DNA of 64,000 nucleotides from Canna indica (Eukaryota > Streptophyta > Magnoliopsida > Zingiberales > Cannaceae): assembly GCA_034359265.1 (NCBI GenBank), contig CP136893.1, positions 48,929,501 through 48,993,500 of the forward strand, read 5' to 3'. The position numbers and the translations under genes are program-made. The notes beneath the pieces are model-generated. The model worked only from the letters and a program-made list of their open reading frames with translations. It ran no database searches and had not been told where the DNA came from. This document shows positions 45,501-60,200 of the stretch, one piece after another; position 1 is the stretch's first letter; every line of letters starts with the position of its first letter.

Positions 45501-46645
45501 CAAACTAATGCAAAGAATTGCACGATTTTTTCGAATAGAATCTTGAATAAAGCCAACTGGTTGAACTGCGGGGTATCGGCTAGAAACGCCCAGCAATCTA
45601 AGTCCCGAGCGACTCCAGAACATTCACTGTGATGGTAGAAGTTGTTAATCGAGTTATTTTTGATAGTCTAATGCAAAGATTTGCACGATTTTTCGAAGAG
45701 AATCTAGAACGAAGCCGACTGATTGACCTTTGGGGTATCGGCTAGAAATGCCCAGCAATCTGTGACCCGAGCGACTCCAGAACATTCACTGTGATGGGAG
45801 AAGTTGTTAATCGAGTTATTTTTGACAAACTAATGCAAAGAATTGCACGCTTTTTTGAATAGAATCTTGAACGAAGCCGACTGATTGAACTTCGGGGTAT
45901 CCGTTCGAAACGACCAGAAATCTGAGTCACAAGCGACTCCAGAACATTCACTGTGATGGGAGAAGTTGTTAATCAATTTATTTTTGACGGACTAATGCAA
46001 AGAATTGCACGCTTTTTTGAATAGAATCTAGAACGAAGTCAACTGATTGACCTACGGGGTATCGGCTAGAAACGCCCTGCAATCTGAGTACCGAGCGACT
46101 CTAGAACAATCATTGTGATGGGAGAAGTTGTTAATCTAGTTATTTTTGACAGACTAATACAAATAATTGCACGATTTTTCGAATAGAATCTTGAACGAAG
46201 CCGACTGGTTGAACTTTGGGGTATCGGCTAGAAACGCCCAGCAATCTGAGTGCCGAGCGACTCCAGAACATTCACTATGATGGGAGAAGTTGTTAATCGA
46301 GTTATTTTTTAGAGACTAATGCAAAGAATTGCACGATTTTTCGAATAGAATCTTGAATGAAGCCGACTGATTGAACTTCGGGGTATCGGCTCAAAACGAC
46401 CAGCAATCTATGACCCGAGCGACTCCAGAACATTCACTGTGTTGGGAGAAGTTGTTAATCGAGTTATTTTTTACAAACTAATGCAAAGAATTGCACGATT
46501 TTTTCGAATGGAATCTTGAATAAAGCCAACTGGTTGAACTTCGGGGTATCGGCTAGAAACGCCCAGCAATCTAAGTCCCGAGCGACTCCAGAACATTCAC
46601 TGTGATGGTAGAAGTTGTTAATCGAGTTATTTTTGATAGTCTAAT
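38902..46645 (-). repeat. Tandem duplication of a 24-monomer unit, 3,872-bp period
   Basis: Copies at about 38902-42773 and 42774-46645, nearly identical. Both carry the same 20-bp deletion (GGTTGAAATGCCC at about 39438 and 43310) and the same odd monomers (GAACTGCGGGG, CCAAAAATTTGAG). The left boundary is seen where TTTGATAGTCTAATGC (near 42759) replaces TTTGACAAACTAATGC. The period equals 24 x 162 minus 20 plus 4. Confidence 0.87.
39430..39450 (-). other. 20-bp deletion inside one satellite monomer
   Basis: Compared with the sister copy at 37490-37520, the bases from CTTCGGGG through GGCTAGAA are missing, joining GGTTGAA to ATGCCCAGC. The deleted segment is bounded by GAA on both sides, consistent with slippage or microhomology repair. 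The identical lesion at 43310-43322 was copied by the 3,872-bp duplication. Confidence 0.85.
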
Positions 46646-49600
46646 GCAAAGATTTGCACGATTTTTCGAAGACAATCTAGAACGAAGCCGACTGATTGAC
46701 CGTTGGGGTATCGGCTAGAAATGCCCAGCAATCTGTGACCCGAGCGACTCCAAAACATTCACTGTGATGGGAGAAGTTGTAAACCAAGTTATTTTTGACA
46801 AATTAATGCAAAGAATTGCACGCTTTTTGGAATAGAATCTTGAACGAAGCCGACTGACTGAACTTCGGGGTATCGGTTCCAAACGACCAGAAATTTGAGT
46901 CACAAGCGACTCCAGAACATTCACTGTGATGGGAGAAGTTGTTAATCGATTTATTTTTGACAGACTAATGCAAATAATTGCACGCTTTTTCGAATAGAAT
47001 CTTTAATGAAGTCGACTGATTGACCTTCGGGGTATCGGCTAGAAACGCCCAGCAATCTAAGTCCCGAGCGACTCCAGAACATTCACTGTGATGGGAGAAG
47101 TTGTTAATCTAGTTATTTTTGACAGACTAATACAAATAATTGCACGATTTTTCGAATAGAATCTTGAACGAAGCCGACTGGTTGAACTTTGGGGTATCGG
47201 CTAGAAACGCCCAGCAATCTGAGTCCCGAGCAACTCCAGAACATTCACTGTGATGGGAGAAGTTGTTAATCGAGTTATTTTTGACAAACTAATGCAAAGA
47301 ATTGCACGATTTTTTCGAATAGAATCTTGAATAAAGCCAACTGGTTGAACTTCGGGGTATCGGATAGAAATGCCCAGGAATCTAAGTCCCGAGCGACTCC
47401 AGAACATTCACTGTGATGGGAGAAGTTGTTAATGGAGTTATTTTTGACAAACTAATGCAAAGAATTGCACGCTTTTTCGAATAGAATCTTGAACGAAGCC
47501 GACTGATTGAACTTCGCGGTATCAGCTCCAAACGACCAGCAATTTGTGACCCGAGTGACTCCAGAACATTCACTGTGATGGGAGAAGTTGTTAATCGATT
47601 TATTTTTGACAGACTAATGCAAAGAATTGCACACTTTTTCGAATAGAATCTAGAACGGAGTCGACTGATTGACCTATGGTGTATCGGCTAGAAACGCCCA
47701 GCAATCTGAGTACCGAGCGACTCCAGAACAATCACTGTGATGGGAGAAGTTGTTAATCTAGTTATTTTTGACAGACTAATACAAATAATTGCACGATTTT
47801 TCGAATAGAATCTTGAATAAAGCCGACTGGTTGAACTTCGAGGTATCGGCTAGAATCGCCCAGCAATCTAAGTCCCGAGCGACTCCAGAACATTCACTGT
47901 GATGGGAGAAGTTGTTAATCGAGTTATTTTTGACAAACTAATGCAAAGAATTGCACGATTTTTTTGAATAGAATCTTAAATAATGCCGACTGGTTGAACT
48001 TCGAGGTATCGGCTAGAAACGCCCAGCAATCTAAGTCCCGAGCGACTCTAGAACATTCACTGTGAAGGGAGAAGTTGTTAATGGAGTTATTTTTGACAAA
48101 CTAATGCAAAGAATTGCACGCTTTTTCGAATAGAATCTTTAACGAAGCCGACTGATTGAACTTCGGGGTATCGGCTAGAAACGCCCCGCAATCTGAGTCC
48201 CGAGAGACTCCATAACATTCACTATGATAGGAGAAGTTGTTAATCGAGTTATTTTTGAGAAACTAATGCAAAGAATTGCATGATTTTTGGAATAGAATCT
48301 TGAACGAAGCCGACTGGTTGAACTTCGGGGTATCGGTTCGAAACGACCAGCAATCTGTAACCCGAGCGACTCTAGAACATTCACTGTGATGAGAGAAGTT
48401 GTTAATCGATTTATTTTTGACAAACTAATGCAAAGAATTGCACGCTTTTTCGAAGAGAATCTTGAATGAAGCCGACTGATTGAACTTCGAAGTATCAGCT
48501 CGAAACGACCTGCAATTTGTGACCCGAGCGACTCCAGAACATTCACTGTGATGGGAGAAGTTGTTAATCGAGTTATTTTTGACAAACTAATGCAAGGAAT
48601 TGCACGCATTTTGGAATAAAATCTTGAACGAAGCCGACTGATTGAACTTCGGGGTATCGGTTCGTAACAACCAGAAATCTGAGACACAAGCGACTCCAGA
48701 ACATTCACTGTGATGGGAGAAGTTGTTAATCGATTTATTTTTGACAGACTAATGCAAAGAATTGCACGCTTTTTCGAATAGAATCTAGAATGAAGTCGAC
48801 TGATTGACCTACGGGGTATCGGCTAGAAACGCCCAGCAATCTGAGTACCGAGCGACGCCAGAACAATCACTGTGATGGGAGAAGTTGTTAATCTAGTTAT
48901 TTTTGACAGACTAATACAAATAATTGCACGATTTTTCGAATAGAATCTTGAATAAAGCCGACTGGTTGAACTTCGAGGTATCGGCTAGAATCGCCCAGCA
49001 ATCTAAGTCCCGAGCGACTCCAGAACATTCACTGTGATGGGAGAAGTTGTTAATCGAGTTATTTTTGACAAACTAATGCAAAGAATTGCACGATTTTTTC
49101 GAATAGAATCTTAAATAAAGCCGACTGGTTGAACTTCGAGGTATCGGCTAGAAACGCCCAGCAATCTAAGTCCCGAGCGACTCTAGAACATTCACTGTGA
49201 AGGGAGAAGTTGTTAATGGAGTTATTTTTGACAAACTAATGCAAAGAATTGCACGCTTTTTCGAATAGAATCTTGAACGAAGCCGACTGATTGAACTTCG
49301 GGGTATCGGCTAGAAACGCCCCGCAATCTGAGTCCCGAGCGACTCCATAACATTCACTATGATAGGAGAAGTTGTTAATCGAGTTATTTTTGAGAAACTA
49401 ATGCAAAGAATTGCACGATTTTTGGAATAGAATCTTGAACGAAGCCGACTGGCTGAACTTCGGGGTATCGGTTCGAAACGACCAGCAATTTGTGACCCGA
49501 GCGACTCTAGAACATTCACTGTGATGGGAGAAGTTGTTAATCGATTTATTTTTGACAAATTAATGCAAAGAATTGCACGCTTTTTCGAATAGAATATTGA

Positions 49601-51318
49601 ACTAAGCCGACTGATTGAACTTCGTGGTATCAGCTCGAAACGACCAGCAATCTGTGACCCGAGCGACTCTAGAACATTCTCTGTGATGGGAGAAGTTGTT
49701 AATTGATTTATTTTTGACAAACTAATGCAAAGAATTGCACGCTTTTTCGTATAGAATCTTGAACGAAGCCGACTGATTGAACTTCGGGGTATCGGCTAGA
49801 AACGCCCAGCAATCTGAGTCCCGAGCGACTCTAGAACATTCACTGTGATGGGAGAAGTTGTTAATCGAGTTATTTTTGACAAACTAATGCAAAGAATTGC
49901 ACGACTTTTGGAATAGAATCTTGAACGAAGCCGACTGGTTGAACTTCGGGGTATCGGCTAGAAACGCCCAGCTATCTGAGTGCCGAGCGACTCCAGAACA
50001 TTCACTGTGATGGGAGAAGTTGTTAATCGAGTTATTTTTGAGAGACTAATGCAAAGAATTGAACGATTTTTCGAATGGAATCTTGAACGAAGCCGACTGA
50101 TTGAACTTCGGGGTATCAGATCGAAACGACCAGCAATCTATGACCCGAGCGACTCCAGAACATTCACTGTGATGGGAGAAGTTGTTAATCGAGTAATTTT
50201 TGACTAACTAATGCAAAGAATTGCACGCTTTTTGGAATAGAATCTTCAACGAAGCCGACTGATTGAAATTCGGGGTATCGATTCGAAACGATCGGAAATC
50301 TGAGTCACGAGCGACTCCAGAACATTCACTGTGATGGTAGAAGTTGTTAATCGAGTTATTTTTGATAGACTAATGCAAAGAATTGCTCGATTTTTCGAAG
50401 AGAATCTTGAATGAAGCCGACTGATTGAACTTCGAAGTATCAGCTCGGAACGACCTGCAATCTGTGACCCGAGCGACTCCAGAACATTCACTGTGATGGG
50501 AGAAGTTGTTAATCGAGTTATTTTTGACAAACTAATGCAAAGAATTGCACGCATTTTGGAATAGAATCTTGAACGAAGCCGACTGATTGAACTTCGGGGT
50601 ATCGGTTCGTAACGACCAGAAATCTGAGTCACAAGCGACTCCAGAACATTCACTGTGATGGGAGAAGTTGTTAATCGATTTATTTTTGACAGACTAATGC
50701 AAAGAATTGCACGCTTTTTCGAATAGAATCTAGAACGAAGTCGACTGATTGACCTATGGGGTATCGGCTAGAAACGCCCAGCAATCTGAGTACCGAGCCA
50801 CTCCAGAACAATCACTGTGATGGGAGAAGTTGTTAATCTACTTATTTTTGACAGACTAATACAAATAATTGCACGATTTTTCGAATAGAATCTTGAATAA
50901 AGCCGACTGGTTGAATTTCGAGGTATCGGCTAGAAACGCCCAGCAATCTAAGTCCCGAGCGACTCCAGAACATTCACTGTGATGGGAGAAGTTGTTAATC
51001 GAGTTATTTTTGACAAACTAATGCAAAGAATTGCACGATTTTTTCGAATAGAATCTTAAATAAAGCCGACTGGTTGAACTTCGAGGTATCGGCTAGAAAT
51101 GCCCAGCAATCTAAGTCCCGACCGACTCCAGAACATTCACTGTGAAGGGAGAAGTTGTTAATGGAGTTATTTTTGACAAACTAATGCAAAGAATTGCACG
51201 CTTTTTCGAATAGAATCTTGAACGAAGCCGACTGATTGAAATTCGAAGTATCAGCTCGAAACGACCTGCAATCTGTGACCCGAGCGACTCCAGAACATTC
51301 ACTGTGATGGGAGAAGTT

Positions 51319-54300
51319 GTTAATCGAGTAATTTTTGACAAACTAATGCAAAGAATTGCACGACTTTTGGAATAGAATCTTGAACGAAGCCGACTGGTTG
51401 AACTTCGGGGTATCGGCTAGAAACGCCCAGCAATCTGAGTGCCGAGCGACTCCAGAACATTCACTATGATGGGAGAAGTTGTTAATCGAGTTATTATTGA
51501 GAGACTAATGCAAAGAATTGCACGATTTTTCGAATAGAATCTTGAATAAAGACGACTGGTTGAACTTCGGGGTATCGGCTAGAAACGCCCAGCAATCTAA
51601 GTCCCGAGCGACTCAAGAACATTCACTGTGATGGGAGAAGTTGTTAATTAATTTATTTTTGACAAACTAATGCAAAGAATTGCACGCTTTTTCGTATAAA
51701 TTCTCGAACGAAGCCGACTGATTGAACTTCGGGGTATCGGCTAGAAAAACCCAGAAATCTGAGTCCCGAGCGACTCTAGAACATTCACTGTGATGGGAGA
51801 AGTTGTTAATCGAGTTATTTTTGACAAACTAATGCAAAGAATTGCACGACTTTTGGAATAGAATCTTGAACGAAGCCGACTGGTTGAACTTCGGGGTATC
51901 GGCTAGAAACGCCCAGCTATCTGAGTGCCGAGCGACTCCAGAACATTCACTGTGATGGGAGAAGTTGTTAATCGAGTTATTTTTGAGAGACTAATGCAAA
52001 GAATTGAACTATTTTTCGAATGGAATCTTGAACGAAGCCGACTGATTGAACTTCGGGGTATCGGATCGAAACGACCAGCAATCTATGACCCGAGCGACTC
52101 CAGAACATTCACTGTGATGGGAGAAGTTGTTAATCGAGTAAGTTTTGACTAACTAATGCAAAGAATTGCACGCTTTTTGGAATAGAATCTTCAACGAAGC
52201 CGACTGATTGAAATTCGGGGTATCGATTCGAAACGATCGGAAATCTGAGTCACGAGCGACTCCAGAACATTCACTGTGATGGTAGAAGTTGTTAATCGAG
52301 TTATTTTTGATAGACTAATGCAAAGAATTGCACGATTTTTCGAAGAGAATCTTGAATGAAGCCGACTGATTGAACTTCGAAGTATCAGCTCGGAACGACC
52401 TGCAATCTGTGACCCGAGCGACTCCAGAACATTCACTGTGATGGGAGAAGTTGTTAATCGAGTTATTTTTGACAAACTAATGCAAAGAATTGCACGCATT
52501 TTGGAATAGAATCTTGAACGAAGCCGACTGATTGAACTTCGGGGTATCGGTTCGTAACGACCAGAAATCTGAGTCACAAGCGACTCCAGAACATTCACTG
52601 TGATGGGAGAAGTTGTTAATCGATTTATTTTTGACAGACTAATGCAAAGAATTGCACGCTTTTTCGAATAGAATCTAGAACGAAGTCGACTGATTGACCT
52701 ATGGGGTATCGGCTAGAAACGCCCAGCAATCTGAGTACCGAGCCACTCCAGAACAATCACTGTGATGGGAGAAGTTGTTAATCTACTTATTTTTGACAGA
52801 CTAATACAAATAATTGCACGATTTTTCGAATAGAATCTTGAATAAAGCCGACTGGTTGAATTTCGAGGTATCGGCTAGAAACGCCCAGCAATCTAAGTCC
52901 CGAGCGACTCCAGAACATTCACTGTGATGGGAGAAGTTGTTAATCGAGTTATTTTTGACAAACTAATGCAAAGAATTGCACGATTTTTTCGAATAGAATC
53001 TTAAATAAAGCCGACTGGTTGAACTTCGAGGTATCGGCTAGAAATGCCCAGCAATCTAAGTCCCGACCGACTCCAGAACATTCACTGTGAAGGGAGAAGT
53101 TGTTAATGGAGTTATTTTTGACAAACTAATGCAAAGAATTGCACGCTTTTTCGAATAGAATCTTGAACGAAGCCGACTGATTGAACTTCGAAGTATCAGC
53201 TCGAAACGACCTGTAATCTGTGACCCGAGCGACTCCAGAACATTCACTGTGATGGGAGAAGTTGTTAATCGAGTAATTTTTGACAAACTAATGCAAAGAA
53301 TTGCACGCTTTTTGGAATAGAATCTTCAACGAAGCCGACTGATTGAAATTCGGGGTATCGATTCGAAATGATCGGAAATCTGAGTCACGAGCGACTCCAG
53401 AGCATTCACTGTGATGGTAGAAGTTGTTAATCGAGTTATTTTTGATAGACTAATGCAAAGAATTGCACGATTTTTCGAAGAGAATCTTGAATGAAGCCGA
53501 CTGATTGAACTTCGAAGTATCAGCTCGAAACGACCTGCAATCTGTGACCCGAGCGACTCCAGAACATTCATTGTGATGGGAGAAGTTGTTAATCGAGTAA
53601 TTTTTGACAAACTAATGCAAAGAATTGCACGACTTTTGGAATAGAATCTTGAACGAAGCCGACTGGTTGAACTTCGGGGTATCGGCTAGAAACGCCCAGC
53701 AATCTGAGTGCCGAGCGACTCCAGAACATTCACTATGATGGGAGAAGTTGTTAATCGAGTTATTATTGAGAGACTAATGCAAAGAATTGCACGATTTTTC
53801 GAATAGAATCTTGAATAAAGACGACTGGTTGAACTTCGGGGTATCGGCTAGAAACGCCCAGCAATCTAAGTCCCGAGCGACTCAAGAACATTCACTGTGA
53901 TGGGAGAAGTTGTTAATTAATTTATTTTTGACAAACTAATGCAAAGAATTGCACGCTTTTTCGTATAAATTCTCGAACGAAGCCGACTGATTGAACTTCG
54001 GGGTATCGGCTAGAAAAGCCCAGAAATCTGAGTCCCGAGCGACTCTAGAACATTCACTGTGATGGGAGAAGTTGTTAATCGAGTTATTTTTGACAAACTA
54101 ATGCAAAGAATTGCACGACTTTTGGAATAGAATCTTGAACGAAGCCGACTGGTTGAACTTCGGGGTATCGGCTAGAAACGCCCAGCTATCTGAGTGCCGA
54201 GCGACTCCAGAACATTCACTGTGATGGGAGAAGTTGTTAATCGAGTTATTTTTGAGAGACTAATGCAAAGAATTGAACTATTTTTCGAATGGAATCTTGA

Positions 54301-55856
54301 ACGAAGCCGACTGATTGAACTTCGGGGTATCGGATCGAAACGACCAGCAATCTATGACCCGAGCGACTCCAGAACATTCACTGTGATGGGAGAAGTTGTT
54401 AATCGAGTAAGTTTTGACTAACTAATGCAAAGAATTGCACGCTTTTTGGAATAGAATCTTCAACGAAGCCGACTGATTGAAATTCGGGGTATCGATTCGA
54501 AACGATCGGAAATCTGAGTCACGAGCGACTCCAGAACATTCACTGTGATGGTAGAAGTTGTTAATCGAGTTATTTTTGATAGACTAATGCAAAGAATTGC
54601 ACGATTTTTCGAAGAGAATCTTGAATGAAGCCGACTGATTGAACTTCGAAGTATCAGCTCGGAACGACCTGCAATCTGTGACCCGAGCGACTCCAGAACA
54701 TTCACTGTGATGGGAGAAGTTGTTAATCGAGTTATTTTTGACAAACTAATGCAAAGAATTGCACGCATTTTGGAATAGAATCTTGAACGAAGCCGACTGA
54801 TTGAACTTCGGGGTATCGGTTCGTAACGACCAGAAATCTGAGTCACAAGCGACTCCAGAACATTCACTGTGATGGGAGAAGTTGTTAATCGATTTATTTT
54901 TGACAGACTAATGCAAAGAATTGCACGCTTTTTCGAATAGAATCTAGAACGAAGTCGACTGATTGACCTATGGGGTATCGGCTAGAAACGCCCAGCAATC
55001 TGAGTACCGAGCCACTCCAGAACAATCACTGTGATGGGAGAAGTTGTTAATCTACTTATTTTTGACAGACTAATACAAATAATTGCACGATTTTTCGAAT
55101 AGAATCTTGAATAAAGCCGACTGGTTGAATTTCGAGGTATCGGCTAGAAACGCCCAGCAATCTAAGTCCCGAGCGACTCCAGAACATTCACTGTGATGGG
55201 AGAAGTTGTTAATCGAGTTATTTTTGACAAACTAATGCAAAGAATTGCACGATTTTTTCGAATAGAATCTTAAATAAAGCCGACTGGTTGAACTTCGAGG
55301 TATCGGCTAGAAATGCCCAGCAATCTAAGTCCCGACCGACTCCAGAACATTCACTGTGAAGGGAGAAGTTGTTAATGGAGTTATTTTTGACAAACTAATG
55401 CAAAGAATTGCACGCTTTTTCGAATAGAATCTTGAACGAAGCCGACTGATTGAACTTCGAAGTATCAGCTCGAAACGACCTGTAATCTGTGACCCGAGCG
55501 ACTCCAGAACATTCACTGTGATGGGAGAAGTTGTTAATCGAGTAATTTTTGACAAACTAATGCAAAGAATTGCACGCTTTTTGGAATAGAATCTTCAACG
55601 AAGCCGACTGATTGAAATTCGGGGTATCGATTCGAAATGATCGGAAATCTGAGTCACGAGCGACTCCAGAGCATTCACTGTGATGGTAGAAGTTGTTAAT
55701 CGAGTTATTTTTGATAGACTAATGCAAAGAATTGCACGATTTTTCGAAGAGAATCTTGAATGAAGCCGACTGATTGAACTTCGAAGTATCAGCTCGAAAC
55801 GACCTGCAATCTGTGACCCGAGCGACTCCAGAACATTCATTGTGATGGGAGAAGTT
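51319..55856 (-). repeat. Tandem duplication of a 14-mer, 2,269-bp period
   Basis: Copies at about 51319-53587 and 53588-55856. ATTTTTGACA at 51331 and 53600 gives the spacing. Both carry CGATTCGAAAYGATCGG monomers, AGTTTTGACTAAC (near 52140 and 54409) and CTACTTATTTTTG (near 52794 and 55063). The same monomer order also occurs one step to the left at 1,945-bp spacing (for example CGGAATGGAATC-type monomers near 50071 and 52016), so a 12-mer and a 14-mer version of the unit are neighbours. Confidence 0.83.
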
Positions 55857-57237
55857 GTTTATCGAGTTATTTTTGACAAACTAATGCAAGGAATTGCACG
55901 CATTTTGGAATAGAATCTTGAACGAAGCCGACTGATTGAACTTCGGGGTATCGGTTCGTAACGACTAGAAATCTGAGACACAAGCGACTCCAGAACATTC
56001 ACTGTGATGGGAGAAGTTGTTAATCGATTTATTTTTGACAGACTAATGCAAAGAATTGCATGCTTTTTCGAATAGAATCTAGAATGAAGTCGACTGATTG
56101 ACCTACGGGGTATCGGCTAGAAACGCCCAACAATCTGAGTACCGAGCGACTCCAGAACAATCACTGTGATGGGAGAAGTTGTTAATCTAGTTATTTTTGA
56201 CAGACTAATACAAATAATTGCACAATTTTTCGAATAGAATCTTGAATAAAGCCGACTGGTTGAATTTCGAGGTATCGGCTAGAAACGCCCAGCAATCTAA
56301 GTCCCGAGCGACTCCAGAACATTCACTGTGATGGGAGAAGTTGTTAATCGAGTTATTTTTGACAAACTAATGCAAAGAATTGCACGATTTTTTCGAATAG
56401 AATCTTAAATAAAGCCGACTGGTTGAACTTCGAGGTATCGGCTAGAAACGCCCAGCAATCTAAGTCCCGACCGACTCCAGAACATTCACTGTGAAGGGAG
56501 AAGTTGTTAATGGAGTTATTTTTGACAAACTAATGCAAAGAATTGCACGCTTTTTCGAATAGAATCTTGAACGAAGCCGACTGATTGAACTTCGAAGTAT
56601 CAGCTCGAAACGACCTGCAATCTGTGACCCGAGCGACTCCAGAACATTCACTGTGATAGGAGAAGTTGTTAATCGAGTTATTTTTGAGAAACTAATGCAA
56701 AGAATTGCACGATTTTTGGAATAGAATCTTGAACGAAGCTGACTGGTTGAACTTCGGGGTATCGGTTCGAAACGACCAGCAATTTGTGACCCGAGCGACT
56801 CTAGAACATTCACTGTGATGGGAGAAGTTGTTAATCGATTTATTTTTGACAAATTAATGCAAAGAATTGCACGCTTTTTCGAATAGAATCTTGAACGAAG
56901 CCGACTGATTGAACTTCGGGGTATCCGCTAGAAACGCCCCGCAATCTGAGTCCCGAGCGACTCCATAACATTCACTATGATAGGAGAAGTTGTTAATCGA
57001 GTTATTTTTGAGAAACTAATGCAAAGAATTGCACGATTTTTGGAATAGAATCTTGAACGAAGCCGACTGGTTGAACTTCGGGGTATCGGTTCGAAACGCC
57101 CAGCAATCTGAGTCCCGAGCGACTCTAGAACATTCACTGTGATGGGAGAAGTTGTTAATCGAGTTATTTTTGACAAACTAATGCAAAGAATTGCACGACT
57201 TTTGGAATAGAATCTTGAACGAAGCCGACTGGTTGAA

Positions 57238-60200
57238 CTTCGGGGTATCGGCTAGAAACGCCCAGCAATCTAAGTCCCGAGCGACTCCAGAACATTCACT
57301 GTGATGGGAGAAGTTGTTAATCTAGTTATTTTTGACAGACTAATACAAATAATTGCACGATTTTTCGAACAGAATCTTGAACGAAGCCGACTGGTTGAAC
57401 TTCGCGGTATCAGCTCAAAATGACCAGCAATCTGTGACCCGAGCGACTCAAGAACATTCACTGTGATGGGAGAAGTTGTTAATTAATTTATTTTTGACAA
57501 ACTAATGCAAAGAATTGCACGCTTTTTCGTATAAATTCTCGAACGAAGCCGACTGATTGAACTTCGGGGTATCGGCTAGAAAAGCCCAGAAATCTGAGTC
57601 CCGAGCGACTCTGAACATTCACTGTGATGGGAGAAGTTGTTAATCGAGTTATTTTTGACAAACTAATGCAAAGAATTGCACGACTTTTGGAATAGAATGT
57701 TGAACGAAGCCGACTGGTTGAACTTCGGGGTATCGCCTAGAAACGCCCAACAATCTGAGTGCCGAGCGACTCCAGAACATTCACTATGATGGGAGAAGTT
57801 GTTAATCGAGTTATTTTTTAGAGACTAATGCAAAGAATTGCACGATTTTTCGAATAGAATCTTGAACGAAGCCGACTGATTGAACTTCGGGGTATCGGCT
57901 CAAAACGACCAGCAATCTATGACCCGAGCGACTCCAGAACATTCACTGTGATGGGAGAAGTTGTTAATCGAGTTATTTTTGACAAACTAATGCAAAGAAT
58001 TGCACGGTTTTTGGAATAGAATCTTGAACGAAGCCGACTGACTGAACTTCGGGGTATCGGTTCCAAACGACCAGAAATTTGAGTCACAAGCGACTCCAGA
58101 ACATTCACTGTGATGGGAGAAGTTGTTAATCGGTTTATTTTTTACAGACTAATGCAAATAATTGCACGCTTTTTCGAATAGAATCTAGAATGAAGTCGAC
58201 TGATTGACCTTCGGGGTATCGGCTAGAAACGCCCAGCAATCTAAGTCCCGAGCGACTCCAGAATATTCACTGTGATGGGAGAAGTTGTTAATCTAGTTAT
58301 TTTTGACAGACTAATACAAATAATTGCACGATTTTTCGAACAGAATCTTGAACGAAGCCGACTGGTTGAACATTGGGGTATCCGCTAGAAACGCCCAGCA
58401 ATCTGAGTCCTGAGCGACTCCAGAACATTCACTGTGATGGGAGAAGTTGTTAATCGAGTTATTTTTGACAAACTAATGCAAAGAATTGCACGATTTTTTC
58501 GAATAGAATCTTGAATAAAGCCAACTGGTTGAACTGCGGGGTATCGGCTAGAAACGCCCAGCAATCTAAGTCCCGAGTGACTCCAGAACATTCACTGTGA
58601 TGGTAGAAGTTGTTAATCGAGTTATTTTTGATAGTCTAATGCAAAGATTTGCACGATTTTTCGAAGAGAATCTAGAACGAAGCCGACTGATTGACCTTTG
58701 GGGTATCGGCTAGAAATGCCCAGCAATCTGTGACCCGAGCGACTCCAGAACATTCACTGTGATGGGAGAAGTTGTTAATCGAGTTATTTTTGACAAACTA
58801 ATGCAAAGAATTGCACGCTTTTTGGAATAGAATCTTGAACGAAGCCGACTGATTGAACTTCGGGGTATCCGTTCGAAACGACCAGAAATCTGAGTCACAA
58901 GCGACTCCAGAACATTCACTGTGATGGGAGAAGTTGTTAATCAATTTATTTTTGACGGACTAATGCAAAGAATTGCACGCTTTTTTGAATAGAATCTAGA
59001 ATGAAGTCGACTGATTGACCTACGGGGTATCGGCTAGAAACGCCCTGCAATCTGAGTACCGACCGACTCTAGAACAATCACTGTGATGGGAGAAGTTGTT
59101 AATCTAGTTATTTTTGACAGACTAATACAAATAATTGCACGATTTTTCGAATAGAATCTTGAACGAAGCCGACTGGTTGAACTTTGGGGTATCGGCTAGA
59201 AACGCCCAGCAATCTGAGTGCCGAGCGACTCCAGAACATTCACTATGATGGGAGAAGTTGTTAATCGAGTTATTTTTTAGAGACTAATGCAAAGAATTGC
59301 ACGATTTTTCGAATAGAATCTTGAATGAAGACGACTGATTGAACTTTGGGGTATCGGCTCAAAACGACCAGCAATCTATGACCCGAGCGACTCCAGAACA
59401 TTCACTGTGTTGGGAGAAGTTGTTAATCGAGTTATTTTTGACAAACTAATGCAAAGAATTGCACGATTTTTTCGAATGGAATCTTGAATAAAGCCAACTG
59501 GTTGAACTTCGGGGTATCGGCTAGAAACGCCCAGCAATCTAAGTCCCGAGCGACTCCAGAACATTCACTGTGATGGTAGAAGTTGTTAATCGAGTTATTT
59601 TTGATAGTCTAATGCAAAGATTTGCACGATTTTTTGAAGACAATCTAGAACGAAGCCGACTGATTGACCGTTGGGGTATCGGCTAGAAATGCCCAGCAAT
59701 CTGTGACCCGAGCGACTCCAAAACATTCGCTGTGATGGGAGAAGTTGTAAACCAAGTTATTTTTGACAAATTAATGCAAAGAATTGCACGCTTTTTGGAA
59801 TAGAATCTTGAACGAAGCCGACTGACTGAACTTCGGGGTATCGGTTCCAAACGACCAGAAATTTGAGTCACAAGCGACTCCAGAACATTCACTGTGATGG
59901 GAGAAGTTGTTAATCGATTTATTTTTGACAGACTAATGCAAATAATTGCACGCTTTTTCGAATAGAATCTTGAATGAAGTCGACTGATTGACCTTCGGGG
60001 TATCGGCTAGAAACGCCCAGCAATCTAAGTCCCGAGCGACTCCAGAACATTCACTGTGATGGGAGAAGTTGTTAATCTAGTTAGTTTTGACAGACTAATA
60101 CAAATAATTGCACGATTTTTCGAATAGAATCTTGAACGAAGCCGACTGGTTGAACTTTGGGGTATCGGCTAGAAACGCCCAGCAATCTGAGTCCCGAGCA

